This document shows positions 11,742 to 21,495 of a DNA stretch of 64,000 bases, one piece after another (position 1 is the stretch's first letter; each line of letters starts with the position of its first letter). The notes under the pieces were generated by a model. It was not told where the DNA came from. It saw nothing but the letters and a program-made list of their open reading frames with translations, and searched no databases. A program made the position numbers and the translations under genes. Source of the DNA: Cricetulus griseus. Its lineage: Eukaryota > Chordata > Mammalia > Rodentia > Cricetidae. The stretch spans positions 222,479,892 to 222,543,891 of the forward strand of contig NW_023276807.1 of the NCBI RefSeq assembly GCF_003668045.3, written 5' to 3'.

Positions 11742-11928
11742 CTCATATATTCCTGCCTAAACCCTAAAACCAGCCATTTCTCCTCAGAGCTCCAATGCCT
11801 TGTATTAGAGGAAGTATTAAAAATACTGCATGCCAGTGTGCTCACTGCCACTGGGATATCTCTTAGCATCAATGAACCCAGAGACATATACATATTGATA
11901 CAAACTCTAGATGTATTCTTTCGTATTT

Positions 11929-12080
11929 AAAGATTTTTAAATTATTTTATTTATGCATAGATGTCTATGTGTGGGTATGTGCACATGAACACAGGTGCTC
12001 ACCACGGAGGCCAGAGGAAATGGAGTCACAGGCAGTTATGAACTATCTGACATGCATGCTAGCAACTAAACTTGGGTTCA
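11929..12080 (-). repeat. B3-type SINE, 5'-truncated
   Basis: The minus strand shows 'gaacccaagtttagttgcta', the 'cataactgcctgtgactcc' block, 'ctggcctccg' and an A/T-rich tail. The tRNA head is missing. Confidence 0.6.
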
Positions 12081-12121
12081 GTGAGGAGCAGCATGTAGAC
12101 AAACCAATAAAGCTAATAAAT

Positions 12122-12452
12122 TGTATGGGATAATCTTTTTGTACACTGTGAATACATGTCATTCGGATTGGTTTAATAAAAAGCTGAATGGCCAATAGCT
12201 CCACAGGATTTTCAGGTACAGAGGATGCTGGGAAGAAGAAGGGGAGAGATGCCAGGGACACAGAGCAAGCAGGATGGACATTACAAAGAAAAGGTAACCG
12301 AGCCATGTAAAAGGACGTAGATTAAGGATAAATTTAAGTTATAAGAGCTAGTTAGAAACAAGCCTAAGCTATCAGCCAAATGTTCATAATTAATGATAAA
12401 TCTCCATCCATTTTTTTTTGTGAGCTGCCTGCCCAAAGAAAAATCTGTTTCA
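12122..12452 (+). mobile_element. Solo LTR, same family as 3247-3600
   Basis: Begins TGTATGGGATAATC and ends CTGTTTCA. Contains 'cggattggtttaataaaa', 'gctgaatggccaatagc', 'gagctagttagaaacaagcc' and 'taattaatgataaatctcc', all in the order of the minus-strand copy at 3247-3600. Flanks are ATAAAT (before) and AATAAAG (after), a near-match of a 6-bp TSD in AT-rich DNA, so only suggestive. It probably carried its own promoter once. Confidence 0.6.
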
Positions 12453-12663
12453 AATAAAGATTTGGCGAGAGTATTGAGTAAAAGAGAAATTTACAAAATT
12501 CATGATAGACAAGATAGTGACACAAGAAAATGTTGCTTATGAATGGTTGAGCCATAGAAATGGGGGTGGGGCAGGCAAATCAGGGCAGTAAACAAATATA
12601 TCTGCTGACTCTGAGGCAATAGTTTGTGACTGGGGTTTGGTGAGTATGTGCAATAGGAAAAGA
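12453..12663. other. Unique non-coding stretch
   Basis: Short AT-rich DNA between the LTR and the B3. Nothing recognised. Confidence 0.5.
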
Positions 12664-12702
12664 GGGCTGATGAGATGGCTCACTGGTTAGGAGTATATAG
12701 TG

Positions 12703-12909
12703 CAAACTGGGCAATGGTACAAGCCAGACAATGGTGGCGCATAGCTTTAATCCCATCACTTGGGAGGCAGAGGCAGGTGTATCTTTATGAGTTCAAGGCC
12801 AGCCTGGTCTGTAGAGCAAGTTGCAGGACAGGCTCCAAAACTACACGGAGAAACCCTGTCTTGAAAAACAACAGCAAAAACACAAGAAGGAGGAGGAGGA
12901 GGAGGAAGA

Positions 12910-12944
<35 letters not shown>

Positions 12945-13043
12945 AGAAGAAGAAGAAGAAGAAGAAGAAGAAGAGAGAAAGGTAAGAAGGAAGGAAGGAA
13001 GGAAGGAAGGAAGGAAGGAAGGAAGGAAGGGAGAAAGAAAGAC
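12703..13043 (+). mobile_element. B1 SINE nested in B3, with long purine tail
   Basis: B1 text 'tggtggcgcatagctttaat', 'ggccagcctggtctgtag', 'ggagaaaccctgtcttg' runs to about 12882, followed by a GGA, then GAA, then GGAA tail. The 9-bp TSD TATATAGTG frames the unit. The tail grew from the SINE A-tail into a composite microsatellite. Confidence 0.88.
12884..13040. repeat. Composite (GGA)n(GAA)n(GGAA)n purine tract
   Basis: Almost pure purine over about 150 bases on the plus strand. Long arginine/lysine or serine/leucine-rich open frames across it are artefacts of the repeat. Confidence 0.95.
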
Positions 13044-13372
13044 TATATAGTGTTGTTGCAAAGGATCCAAGTTCAGTTCCAAGTACCCACATCGGGCTGT
13101 TCATAATTCCTTGTACCTCTAGCTTCAGGGCATCAGATCTCCTCTTCTGGTTCTTGCATATATTGCACACATGTGCAGCATTCAGTAACACAGACTCAAT
13201 CACATAAATAAAAAAAAATAGATCTTTAAAAATAAATGAATTAAATAGAATTGAAAAAAGGAGAGTTCAGTTAATAACTTGAGTAGACACATACAATTAT
13301 TTTTTAAATGATCATAATGGAGAATTCTCCCAGAAGACATTTTTAATGTGTCAATAAAACTGAAAATTTATA

Positions 13373-13510
13373 GCTATGCGGTGGTGGAACACACCTTTAA
13401 TCCCAGCACTCAGGAGGCAGAGGCAGCTATCTCTGAGTTCAAGGCCAGCCTGGTCTATAGAGTGAGTTCCAGGACACACAATGCTACACAGTAAGAAATG
13501 CTAAAAGAAG
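13373..13510 (+). repeat. B1 SINE
   Basis: 'cacctttaatcccagcactc', 'ggccagcctggtctatag', 'gagttccaggacac', 'gctacacag', then the 3' part is eroded ('taagaaatgctaaaagaagg'). Confidence 0.85.
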
Positions 13511-13627
13511 GAAAGGAAGAACAAAGCATATTAAAAAATTGTGATAGAAACCCACATCTTAAATTGTAGTATTGTAAAGCATAAGGACCGAAAGTGGCAT
13601 TTACAAGTTTTTCCAGAACTACAATGA

Positions 13628-13770
13628 AGCTGGGAGCCAGTGAGGTGGCTCCGAGGCCAACGGCTCCTGCTGGCAGCTGAGCCTGGTGAACTGTGTGCAA
13701 TCCCAAGAACACACATGTTAAAAGGAGAGAACCAGCTTCTGCACTCTGTCCTCTGACCTCCACACATGCT
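13628..13770 (+). repeat. B2/B3-related SINE
   Basis: 'gctgggagccagtgaggtgg' (decayed tRNA head), 'gagagaaccagcttctgcac', 'gtcctctgacctccacaca'. The 'tcctctgacctccacatg' block is typical of this rodent SINE group. Confidence 0.65.
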
Positions 13771-13775
13771 CTAAG

Positions 13776-14335
13776 ATGCTGCTTTGCCTCTAAAGAAATG
13801 AGAATTCAGTTGACATCAGACTTAATCACAGCACCAAAGGCAGATGGTAATGGAGAAATATTTTCAAAATGTTGAAAGAAATCATCTTGAAGCCTAGAAT
13901 TTTATATCAACAGCAACATCCTTTTTTATATAAGCATGTAATAAAGCTATTTTATGCACACACAGCCTTTCTGCAAATATCTCTTTGGAAACACTTCTGA
14001 GAAAGCATTCCAGCCAGGAACACAGTCAATTCAGCAGTGCTATGTAACATAAATGAAGAACCATAGTTGTATCCAATTCCAAATGCCACCTGGAATTAAA
14101 ATTCTAGATTATGAATGTATTTGACATGCACAAATTCTAATAGTAAAGTTATCTGATTAGAGTTAATGTATACATTCTGATTGATAGAGCTTATACTAAG
14201 AGTTAAGAGTGATATTAACAATATGTGTTGTTTACTATATTACAGATAAATGTAGAGATAAGCTCATTAAGTTAAATAAAAAAATTAGTTATGGTTTATA
14301 GCCTCTCAAATAATTAAAATAAAAGGTAATTCTTA
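13776..14335. other. AT-rich unique stretch
   Basis: No repeat or exon recognised. Confidence 0.5.
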
Positions 14336-14525
14336 TTTTTAAAATTTATTTATTCTTATTTTATGTATATGTTTGTCTACATGTGTATATGTGTACCGCT
14401 TGCACACAGTATCTGAAAAGGCCAGAAGAAGGTGCTAGATTCCATTGGGACAAGAGTTGTTGGTCCTGGGAACCAAGTCAGGTCCTCTGCACAAGCAACT
14501 TAATCACTGATCCATCTCTCCAGCT
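14336..14525 (-). repeat. B3-type SINE
   Basis: The minus strand reads 'gctggagagatggatcagtg', the 'ggacctgacttggttcccag' block, 'accttcttctggcc' and an A/T-rich tail. Confidence 0.8.
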
Positions 14526-14828
14526 CTCCTATACATCTCTATCTTTATAAAACCCTAAAACAAGCATTACATGAAATGTTTTGATGTAATTTTTAGAATT
14601 TTATGAACACATCTCTTTTAAGGTCTAGAGTAAAGTATTACTTTCTCCACTATTATTGCTTGAAACAGAATTTACTGGAAAATGTTGATGATTAGAAAGG
14701 AAATTAAATTATCATTATTTGTTGGCCATCTCTATTGAAAAACTGACAGAAGCTGTTAGAATAGGCATGAGACCCTAGTCAGACTGCTTCAGTACTAAGT
14801 CAATAGCACCAATTGAAAATAAATTAGA

Positions 14829-14990
14829 GCAGGGTATGGTGGTACATACCTTTAATCTCAGAATTTAGAAAGCAAAAACAGGCAGATCTCCGTGAGTTCA
14901 AGTTCAGTTTGATATCAGTCTACATAGTGAGTTCCAGGACAGCCAGCTCTATGTAAAGAGACACTATCAAAGGAAAGAAAGAAGGAGGGA

Positions 14991-15038
<48 letters not shown>

Positions 15039-15072
15039 AAAAAAGAAAGAAAAGAAGGAAGAAAGAAGAAAA
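14829..15072 (+). repeat. B1 SINE with (AG)n tail
   Basis: 'gcagggtatggtggtacata', 'ctttaatctcag', 'gatctccgtgagttcaag', 'gagttccaggacagccag', then a tail of GGAAAG followed by (AG)n at about 14995-15034 and further purines. Confidence 0.8.
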
Positions 15073-15345
15073 TAAATTAGAAAACTAGGCATCATTCTCA
15101 ACAAATTTGGTAAAGTATCTAGTAGGACTAAGATAACTCAGGAAAAAAAGCAAGAATTGATAATGGAACTATATAAAATTTAAAAGCTCTACACAACAAA
15201 GTAAACAGTCAACAGTAAAGTGGCAACCTAAGAATAGGAGAAAATCTTGGATAGATTCATGTAATAGAGGACTGATATCTAGAATTTATAAAGAATGAAA
15301 AAAGTTAACTCCAAACAATGAATTACCCAGTCAATTACTGAGATA

Positions 15346-15487
15346 AACTAGGCACGATGGCACGCACCTGCAATACCATCTGTGAGGAAGCTGAGGCAGG
15401 AGGACCCTAAGTTTGAGGTTAGTCTGGATTATATAATGAACTTGAGGCCAGCCCGGGCAATGTAACAAGACCATGTCACAATCAAGC
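15346..15487 (+). repeat. Old B1 relative (PB1-like) inside L1
   Basis: 'aactaggcacgatggcacgc', 'gaagctgaggcaggagga', 'cttgaggccagcccgggcaa'. Without the 'agatctctgtgagttc' wording of younger B1, it resembles proto-B1. Confidence 0.6.
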
Positions 15488-15691
15488 AAGTGTTTAAAAG
15501 TTTCAAAAGACATTTATCAAAAGAAATACAAGTGGCCAATAAATATATTTTAAAATGCTTAGCTACTTTAGTCATCAGGAAAATACAAATCACATGCACA
15601 CTGAGATTCCAGTTCAACCCAGTCAGCTATTAGCAGAAAAACAAAGAGCCTGGGAAGATGTGGAGAAGGAAGAAGCTTTATATATGGTGGG

Positions 15692-16068
15692 TGTCTTAGT
15701 CACTGTTCTATTGCTGTGAAGAGACACCATGACCAAGGCAACTCTTGCAAAAGAAAGCATTTAACTGGAGCCTTGCTTGCAATTTTAGAGAGTTAGTCCA
15801 TTATCATCATGATGGGAAGCAGGCAGGTGTGGTGCTGAAGCCGTAGCTGCGGGCTTTACATCCTGATCCCCAGGCAGGAGGCACAGAGAGAGAGAGAGAG
15901 CTCACACTCTGCCTGGTGTGGGCTTTTGAAACCTCAAAGCCCACTCCCAGGGACACACCTCCTCCAACAAGCTCACACCTCCAAATCCTCTCAAACAGTT
16001 ATACTCCCTGGTAATTAAGCATTAAAATATATGAGCCTAGAGGGGCTATTCTTATTCAAATCACTGTA
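15692..16068 (-). mobile_element. ORR1-type MaLR solo LTR inside L1
   Basis: Plus strand starts TGTCTTAGTCACTGTTC and ends ATTCAAATCACTGTA. Read from the minus strand it has 'gggctttgaggtttcaaaag', 'tgatgataatggactaact', 'ttgccttggtcatggtgtct', the classic ORR1 order. Flanks GTGGG/GTGGA could be a 5-bp TSD (4 of 5). It sits in the L1 exactly between 'tatatggtgg' and 'gataagatggtaaatt', which are adjacent in L1. Confidence 0.85.
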
Positions 16069-16194
16069 GTGGATAAGATGGTAAATTATTATAGCCGTTA
16101 TGGAAATCAGTATGAAAGGGTCTTAAAAAGTACAGACCTGATATATGACCTAGCTATACCTTCCTGAACATATACTTGAAAGAAATGGGTTTTC

Positions 16195-16208
16195 TTTTTC
16201 TTTTCTTT

Positions 16209-16264
<56 letters not shown>

Positions 16265-16435
16265 TTTCTTTCTTTTTTTTTGTGGTTCTTTTTGAGACAG
16301 GGTTTCTCTGTATTGCTTTGGAGCCTGGCCTGGAACTCACTCTGTATACCAGGCTGGCCTCGAACTCACAGAGATCCGCCTGCCTCTGCCTCCTGAGTGC
16401 TGGGATTAAAGGCGTGCCCCACCACCACCCAGGTC
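16195..16435 (-). mobile_element. Young B1 SINE with (TTTC)n tail and 15-bp TSD
   Basis: Nearly complete B1 on the minus strand ('tttaatcccagcactcagga', 'gaggccagcctggtatacag', 'gaaaccctgtctc'), with an (AAAG)n tail (16201-16264 on the plus strand as TTTC). A perfect 15-bp direct repeat AAGAAATGGGTTTTC lies at 16180-16194 and 16436-16450. Low divergence and intact TSD suggest recent insertion. Confidence 0.95.
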
Positions 16436-16850
16436 AAGAAATGGGTTTTCATACGGTTGAGAAACCTGCATGCACATGCTTATTGTGTTGCTATTCACAA
16501 TTGCTAAGATCAAGAATCTGCTTAGGGACTTAGTAACAAATAAATGGGTAAAGACATGAGAGACATAAATATAATGGAGTAGTTGGGGGCCATAATGAAG
16601 AATGGAATCGTGTTGTTGGTAGGACAGTGAGTGCAACTGAAAGTCGTTGTGTTAAGTAAACTAAGCTGAATGTAGAAGAGAGACAAACAGGGAAGGCATA
16701 GGGGAACAAGGATGTGAGAAAAGGAGGGGAGAACTAGGAAAAAACAGTAGGGAAGGGGAAATTTGAACAACACCTGATATATGCATTGTGGAAATGCCAC
16801 AGAGAAATGCATTAACATGTACAGGAAATATGAGTTAATAATCTAATGAG

Positions 16851-17030
16851 AATGCAAACATACAACTATCAATACTACAGGAGAAAATAATACAAGTTGC
16901 CACGTAGTAAAAGAAGAAACATAAATGACTTGTAAAATAAGACAGCCTTTAGCAACAAGCATTCACATAACACTAAGTTAAACAATCATGAAGTTTATTT
17001 CACCTATTAAACTATTAAACTAGAAAAGAG
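16851..17030. other. AT-rich stretch, nothing recognised
   Basis: Possibly still the decayed 3' end of the L1 to its left. Confidence 0.4.
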
Positions 17031-17180
17031 GCTATGGGGAAGCCCATCCTGGCAATTTTAGCACTATGGAGGTTAAGGAAGGAAGATGACCATGGCTCAA
17101 AGCCAGTGTAGGCTAAGTGATGAGTTCCAGAACATCCTGGGCTATATCACAAGACCTTGTTTCAAAATAACAACAATAAA
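17031..17180 (+). repeat. Old B1 relative
   Basis: 'tagcactatggaggttaagg', 'gagttccagaacatcctggg', 'caagaccttgtttcaaaa' follow the B1 layout at high divergence. Confidence 0.55.
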
Positions 17181-17508
17181 AGATGCAGAGAAGTTGAATA
17201 TTGCAGATGATGATGATGAAATTATGAATTGTTTAAAAACCAAACAATGACCTAGCAAAATAAAAGCCTCTCTGTGAAACCATGGCAGTGTCTCAAGGAA
17301 ACCCATGAGACTATGGTATTCTAGGTTGCAGCAATTCCATAACAAGAATTTATTCCAACACCATGAGACAGAAGCTCTGGGCACAGGGACACTGGTTGCA
17401 AAGTTCTGAATAATTATGAAATGTTTAAAATAAGCCAGTAACCATCTAACAGCAATTGACAACATGGGCTATGGAAATGATGGAGGGTACCACAGACACT
17501 TCTTTTCA

Positions 17509-17853
17509 TTACTTTTATCATGCCAGCTTGAGGAAGGAGGGTTTCCTTAAGCTCATGCTTGAGGTTACAGTCCATCATGGCAGGGAAGTCATGGAGCAGG
17601 AGCATGAGATGGATGGTCACATTGCATCCGCAGTCAGGAAGCAGAGAGAGATACTAACAGTGAACTGATACACCCTTTGCTTTCACCTTTTTCGGTTCAA
17701 CCTGGGACCCCAACCCAAATGATGGTTCTACCCATATTCAGGATGCATCAACCTTCATTAAACCACTTTAAGAGATACTCTTATACGCATACCCAGAGGT
17801 GTGTCTCCTGGGTGATTCCACATTGACACTTGGGGTGAACCATCATACCACTG
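17509..17853 (-). repeat. MaLR LTR, MTD-like
   Basis: Inverted MTD order: 'gaggaaggagggtttcctta', 'acagtccatcatggcaggga', 'gcatccgcagtcaggaagca', 'tgggaccccaacccaaatg', 'cagaggtgtgtctcctgggt'. Nearly full length. Confidence 0.8.
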
Positions 17854-17948
17854 AAAGATAAATTCTATTATAAGTGCTTAAAACATAAAAATATTCTACA
17901 GATATTCAGAGAAAGAAAGCACATTAGAAGATTCTATATTATGTAACT

Positions 17949-17968
17949 GCAAAAAAAAAAAAAAAAAC
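17949..17968. repeat. Poly(A) run
   Basis: About 18 A. No retroposon body clearly attached. Confidence 0.8.
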
Positions 17969-18720
17969 CCTAAAAGGCTATCTGCCAAAACATTAAAATA
18001 TTTCTGTTACAGACGGGACCTTATAAATGATTTTCATTTCAACTTCATACTTTCCATCACACTGAAAATTTGCTACATGAACATATATATCCTTGTTTTA
18101 TGATAAAAATATGTAATATGTTAATTTTATAAATTATATTGGAGAAAGAGAAATATAAATTTATTGTCTCCTTCCTCCAATATATTCATATTTAAATATA
18201 TTCAAGAAAATGTAGTATGAGGAAGCATTAATAATTCATATATATAGTGAGCTTGGTGAAGTATAAGGGTTTCACTGGGTTTCTATTTTCGTTCTTGTCT
18301 ACTAATTGGCACAGGTGTTCTAGCTGGAACCAACTGTCCTGAATTCCAGCAATGAATCCAGTGGCCCAAACTCTGAGAGTTGTTCAAGAAAACTGAGTTG
18401 CTCATGGCTGTAATTATACTGGGAAGACGGTGCTGGGAACACTGGATTTCCATGTGTCAAGGACATAAATACATACCAAATTCAGTCTGGAAAGTTTAGT
18501 GCAGTTATCAAGAACTTATTGGTAGGGAGGGGTAAGTCTGTAAAAACAAGCAGAGAATCTGGTTCATCTACTCGTTCCTTCGTCTCCAGTGTTCTTTGTT
18601 TTTTAAATTATTTATTAAACATGTATAAGATGTCACTTGGAGAGGCTAGTTACTTCGAGGGGGTAAAAACATAAAGAAAACACAATCTCCATCCAACAGA
18701 AGCTTTACATATTGAATGTG
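17969..18720. other. AT-rich unique stretch
   Basis: No repeat family or exon recognised. Confidence 0.45.
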
Positions 18721-18784
18721 TGATGATTATATAAATATATATCTGTATATATACATATACAAATATATACATACATGTGTGCAC

Positions 18785-18825
18785 ATATAAAATATATATA
18801 TATATATATATAAATATATATAATA

Positions 18826-18877
<52 letters not shown>
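18785..18877. repeat. (AT)n microsatellite
   Basis: About 90 bases of AT repeat with a few AAA/TTA interruptions, preceded by looser AT-rich sequence from 18725. Self-complementary, so able to extrude as a hairpin or cruciform. Confidence 0.95.
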
Positions 18878-18879
<2 letters not shown>

Positions 18880-18969
18880 TGGTCCTCTGCCCTCTATCAA
18901 GAGTGTCCCAACAGTAGATTCAACCAATGTTGAAGTGACTAAAAACTAAGAAATAATTTTTAAAAATAC

Positions 18970-19190
18970 TGGCTGTGGTTGTCTCTCAGTTGGCAGAGTG
19001 CTTGACAAACAGGCATGAAGTCCTGGGATAATTCCTAATGCTGAATAAACTGGGCATGGTGGTACATACCTATAATCCCAGCACATGGGAGGCAGAGGCA
19101 GGGGTATCAGAAATTCCAGGTCATCTTTACATACCTAGTGGTCTGAGGCCAGAGCGGGCAGCATGAGATTATCTAAATCTAAACATATCA
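18970..19190 (+). repeat. ID_B1/B4-type composite SINE
   Basis: The ID-like head 'ctcagttggcagagtgcttg' with 'catgaagtcctgggata' is directly followed by a B1 part 'aaactgggcatggtggtaca', 'tataatcccagcacatggga' and 'gtctgaggccag'. Confidence 0.75.
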
Positions 19191-19985
19191 AGAATGCAGG
19201 GGAGCAACTATTTACATGGTATTAAATGCTATGAACAATCTAGAGGAGATATCAGTACATGGGAGCCTACAGGGGAGGCCAGATGCAAGTGTTAAGCACC
19301 TTCTCATATAAGGGTCTTGAATATCTGTGCGTTTTAGGATCCACGTGAAGAGCTTTGCAAGCAACCCCCTGAGGACACAGGACAACTGCAGTAAGGGATG
19401 AGCTGTACACACATGAGAAAGAATGCTGTGTGACCTGTGCATACAAACATGACGGAGCTGTGGTGAGAGGCAGAGGGTCTTTGCGGGACACCTGAAGAAA
19501 ATGACACTCATTTCTTATCTGCCTTTCTTCATGCTAGCCATTCCATCTGACCCTTCTTTTCCTGCCCTGTTTCTGAATTTCTCCACCAACGATCCCCATC
19601 TCTTCACCCATTTAGTCCATTTTTTCTGTAAATTGTTTAACATATGTCTTCAATAAGAAGGAAAATTTCTTTTATAATTCTTTAAAAGATAATTTACTAC
19701 TTACAGAAAAAGCCATGGACTATATATTCTGGGATTTGTAAAGTCATTTGTAATGACATATCAAAACAGAGTATTGGTGTATTTAATACACTTGACAACA
19801 TCTATTTTAAGAATTTTGGGAATTTCAACATCTTGCCACCATTGACTCATTTTCTATATCTTTGAGTTGAGTGCTCCAGCATATTGCCAGTCTCCATAAT
19901 GTTTTGCTGTTTGTTGAACACATCAGGTCTAAAAGTGCAACAGAGAACAAAGAGAATGAGCAGGTATAAGTTGGGGAGAGATTGG
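19191..19985. other. Unique non-coding stretch
   Basis: A minus-strand open frame of about 100 codons (19212-19511) has no recognised domain. AT-rich toward the right. Confidence 0.45.
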
Positions 19986-19989
19986 GTCA

Positions 19990-20245
19990 GCTTGACTCAA
20001 ATAGGAATAAAATTTTAGGGGGCAGAGGCTGTGGCATTGGGATTTGAATGTGGGGGACCCAGAGAGATGGAACTCGGACAGATCTGAGGCCTCCACTTTC
20101 TGGTCCCAGCCTCCCTTTGTACATTCTAGTCTCAGTGAGCTTCCCTATACTCTTCTCACTATAATGGACTGAACCCTTTCAAACATGAGCCAAAAGAAAT
20201 CCTTACGTGTTTAGTTGTTTCTGCTGGGCATTTTGTCACTGAGGA
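19990..20245 (+). repeat. MaLR LTR, MT-like, 3' half
   Basis: 'atggactgaaccctttcaaa', 'catgagccaaaagaaatcct' and 'gcattttgtcact' match the R/U5 end of MT LTRs, including the region of the usual polyadenylation signal (AAATAAA changed to AAAGAAA). The 5' half is unclear. Confidence 0.6.
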
Positions 20246-20285
20246 GAGAAGTAGCTCAGAGGGATGCTTATGGCAATACAGTCAA

Positions 20286-20478
20286 TTTTTTTCCAACTTT
20301 TTTTTATTTGAATTAGAAACAAGATTGTTTTACATGACAATCCCAATTCCCTTCTCCACTCGTCCTCCCCTACCCCCTCCCCAACCAAAACCTTATCTGT
20401 CACATATCTTTTCTGCTCCCCCTGGATGGTGAGGCCTTCCATAGGGTATCATCAGAGTCTTTCGTATCCTTTGGGAAG
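20286..20478 (-). mobile_element. Truncated L1 3' end with TSD
   Basis: Inverted L1 3' UTR: 'tttatttgaattagaaacaa' then 'gttttacatgacaatccca', a pyrimidine-rich block, and 'atggtgaggccttccatagg'. A 10-bp direct repeat ATACAGTCAA flanks it (20276-20285 and 20479-20488). Same subfamily as the fragments at 34887, 35766 and 40113. Confidence 0.9.
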
Positions 20479-20538
20479 ATACAGTCAAATTTTAAGGAAA
20501 GACAGACAACTGTGGAAGTCATAAGACTTGATGATCAG

Positions 20539-20893
20539 GGCTGGGGCAATGGTTCAGTTGATAACACACTTCCCATGCAAGCATAATTTACTTAAATCTG
20601 GGTCCTCTGCATACACACAAAAGCTGGGTGTGGCAGCAGAGTGTTGTTGGGGCGGCAGAGGAGGGGGAATGGACTGGAGAGATGGGGGTGGATTGGAGAA
20701 GGTGGATACCTGGATCTCCTCGGCTAACCAGCCTACCTAGCCCAATAGATAAAAGACCCTGTCTCCAAAAGTAAGTTGGAGAGTAGTGGTCAGGAAAGAC
20801 ATTGGAACATCGATCTCTGGCCCTCCAAAAGCATGACATATGGATCACACACACTTGTACAAACATGTGCACATACCCACATGAAGATATACA

Positions 20894-20938
<45 letters not shown>
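20539..20938 (+). repeat. B4 SINE with (CA)n tail
   Basis: 'gggctggggcaatggttcag', 'ttcccatgcaagcat', 'agctgggtgtggcagcagag', 'aagaccctgtctcc', 'ctctggccctcc', then CA repeats from 20895 to 20937. Confidence 0.85.
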
Positions 20939-20939
<1 letters not shown>

Positions 20940-20956
20940 GAGGGAATGAATTGAGA

Positions 20957-21270
20957 GGTGCTATGGTTTGACTGTCATGTCCCACACATACTCACTTGTG
21001 GATACCTTGGTTCCAGATAATGACGTTATTTTGCCAGGCACTGGCAATGCAGGAGAAAGGGTTAGCTGCAGCAGCCAGTGACTGGAAGCATGTCCTTCAG
21101 ACCATATCGTGCCCTATCCCTTCTCAACTTTGTTTGCTCATTGCTCTGAGATGAATGGGCTCTTCCATGCCTCAGTCCACAGCAATGGAACCAACCTACC
21201 ATGAATAAAAACTTTTGGAACAACAAACTCAAATAAATCCCTCCTCCTGTAAGCTGTTTTGGTTTCTGTC
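20957..21270 (+). repeat. MaLR LTR (ORR1/MT type)
   Basis: 'ggtgctatggtttgactgtc' start, then 'caatggaaccaaccta', 'actcaaataaatccctcctc' (with AATAAA) and 'tgtaagctgttttggtttct'. LTR order plausible; internal details diverged. Confidence 0.6.
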
Positions 21271-21274
21271 TGTT

Positions 21275-21495
21275 TTAGTTTATTTATAGTTTATATATGT
21301 GGGCTTTTTCTGCATGTATGTCTATGTACCACATGCATTCAGTGCCTGAGAAGACAAGAAAAGGGCTTTGGATACCCTGGGACTGGAATTACTGGAGACA
21401 GTTGTTAATAGCCAGGTGGGTGCCAGGAATTGAACCCAGCTCCTCTGGAAGAGCAGCCAATGCTCTTAACCACTGAGCCATCTTTCCAGCTACTT
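21275..21495 (-). repeat. B3-type SINE
   Basis: The minus strand reads 'gctggaaagatggctcagtg', 'gttaagagcattggctgctc', 'ccagaggagctgggttcaat', and a tail matching 'aaataaactaaaac'. Nearly full length. Confidence 0.85.

Larger units (their letters stand above)
12664..13235 (+). repeat. B3/B2-type SINE split by a B1
   Basis: The head 'gggctgatgagatggctcac' ends at 12702; the body resumes at 13044 with 'caaaggatccaagttcagtt', 'cctcttctggttcttgcata' and an A-rich tail. The interruption is the B1 plus its purine tail, and the host sequence TATATAGTG is duplicated on both sides (12694-12702, 13044-13052). Confidence 0.85.
15100..16850 (+). repeat. Old L1, ORF2 end and 3' region, split by three insertions
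   Basis: Pieces at 15100-15345, 15488-15691, 16069-16179 and 16451-16850 follow the order of the L1 ORF2 3' portion: 'agaggactgatatctagaat', then 'catttatcaaaagaaataca' with 'agtggccaataaatatatt', then 'attatagccgttatggaa', then 'gttgctattcacaattgcta'. Stops and indels abound, so no reverse transcriptase is encoded. Inserted are an old B1 relative, an ORR1 LTR and a young B1. Confidence 0.75.

Noticed and set aside
12675..13203. Overlapping frames rich in Arg or Ser/Phe/Leu
   Set aside because: They run through a B1 and its purine tail.
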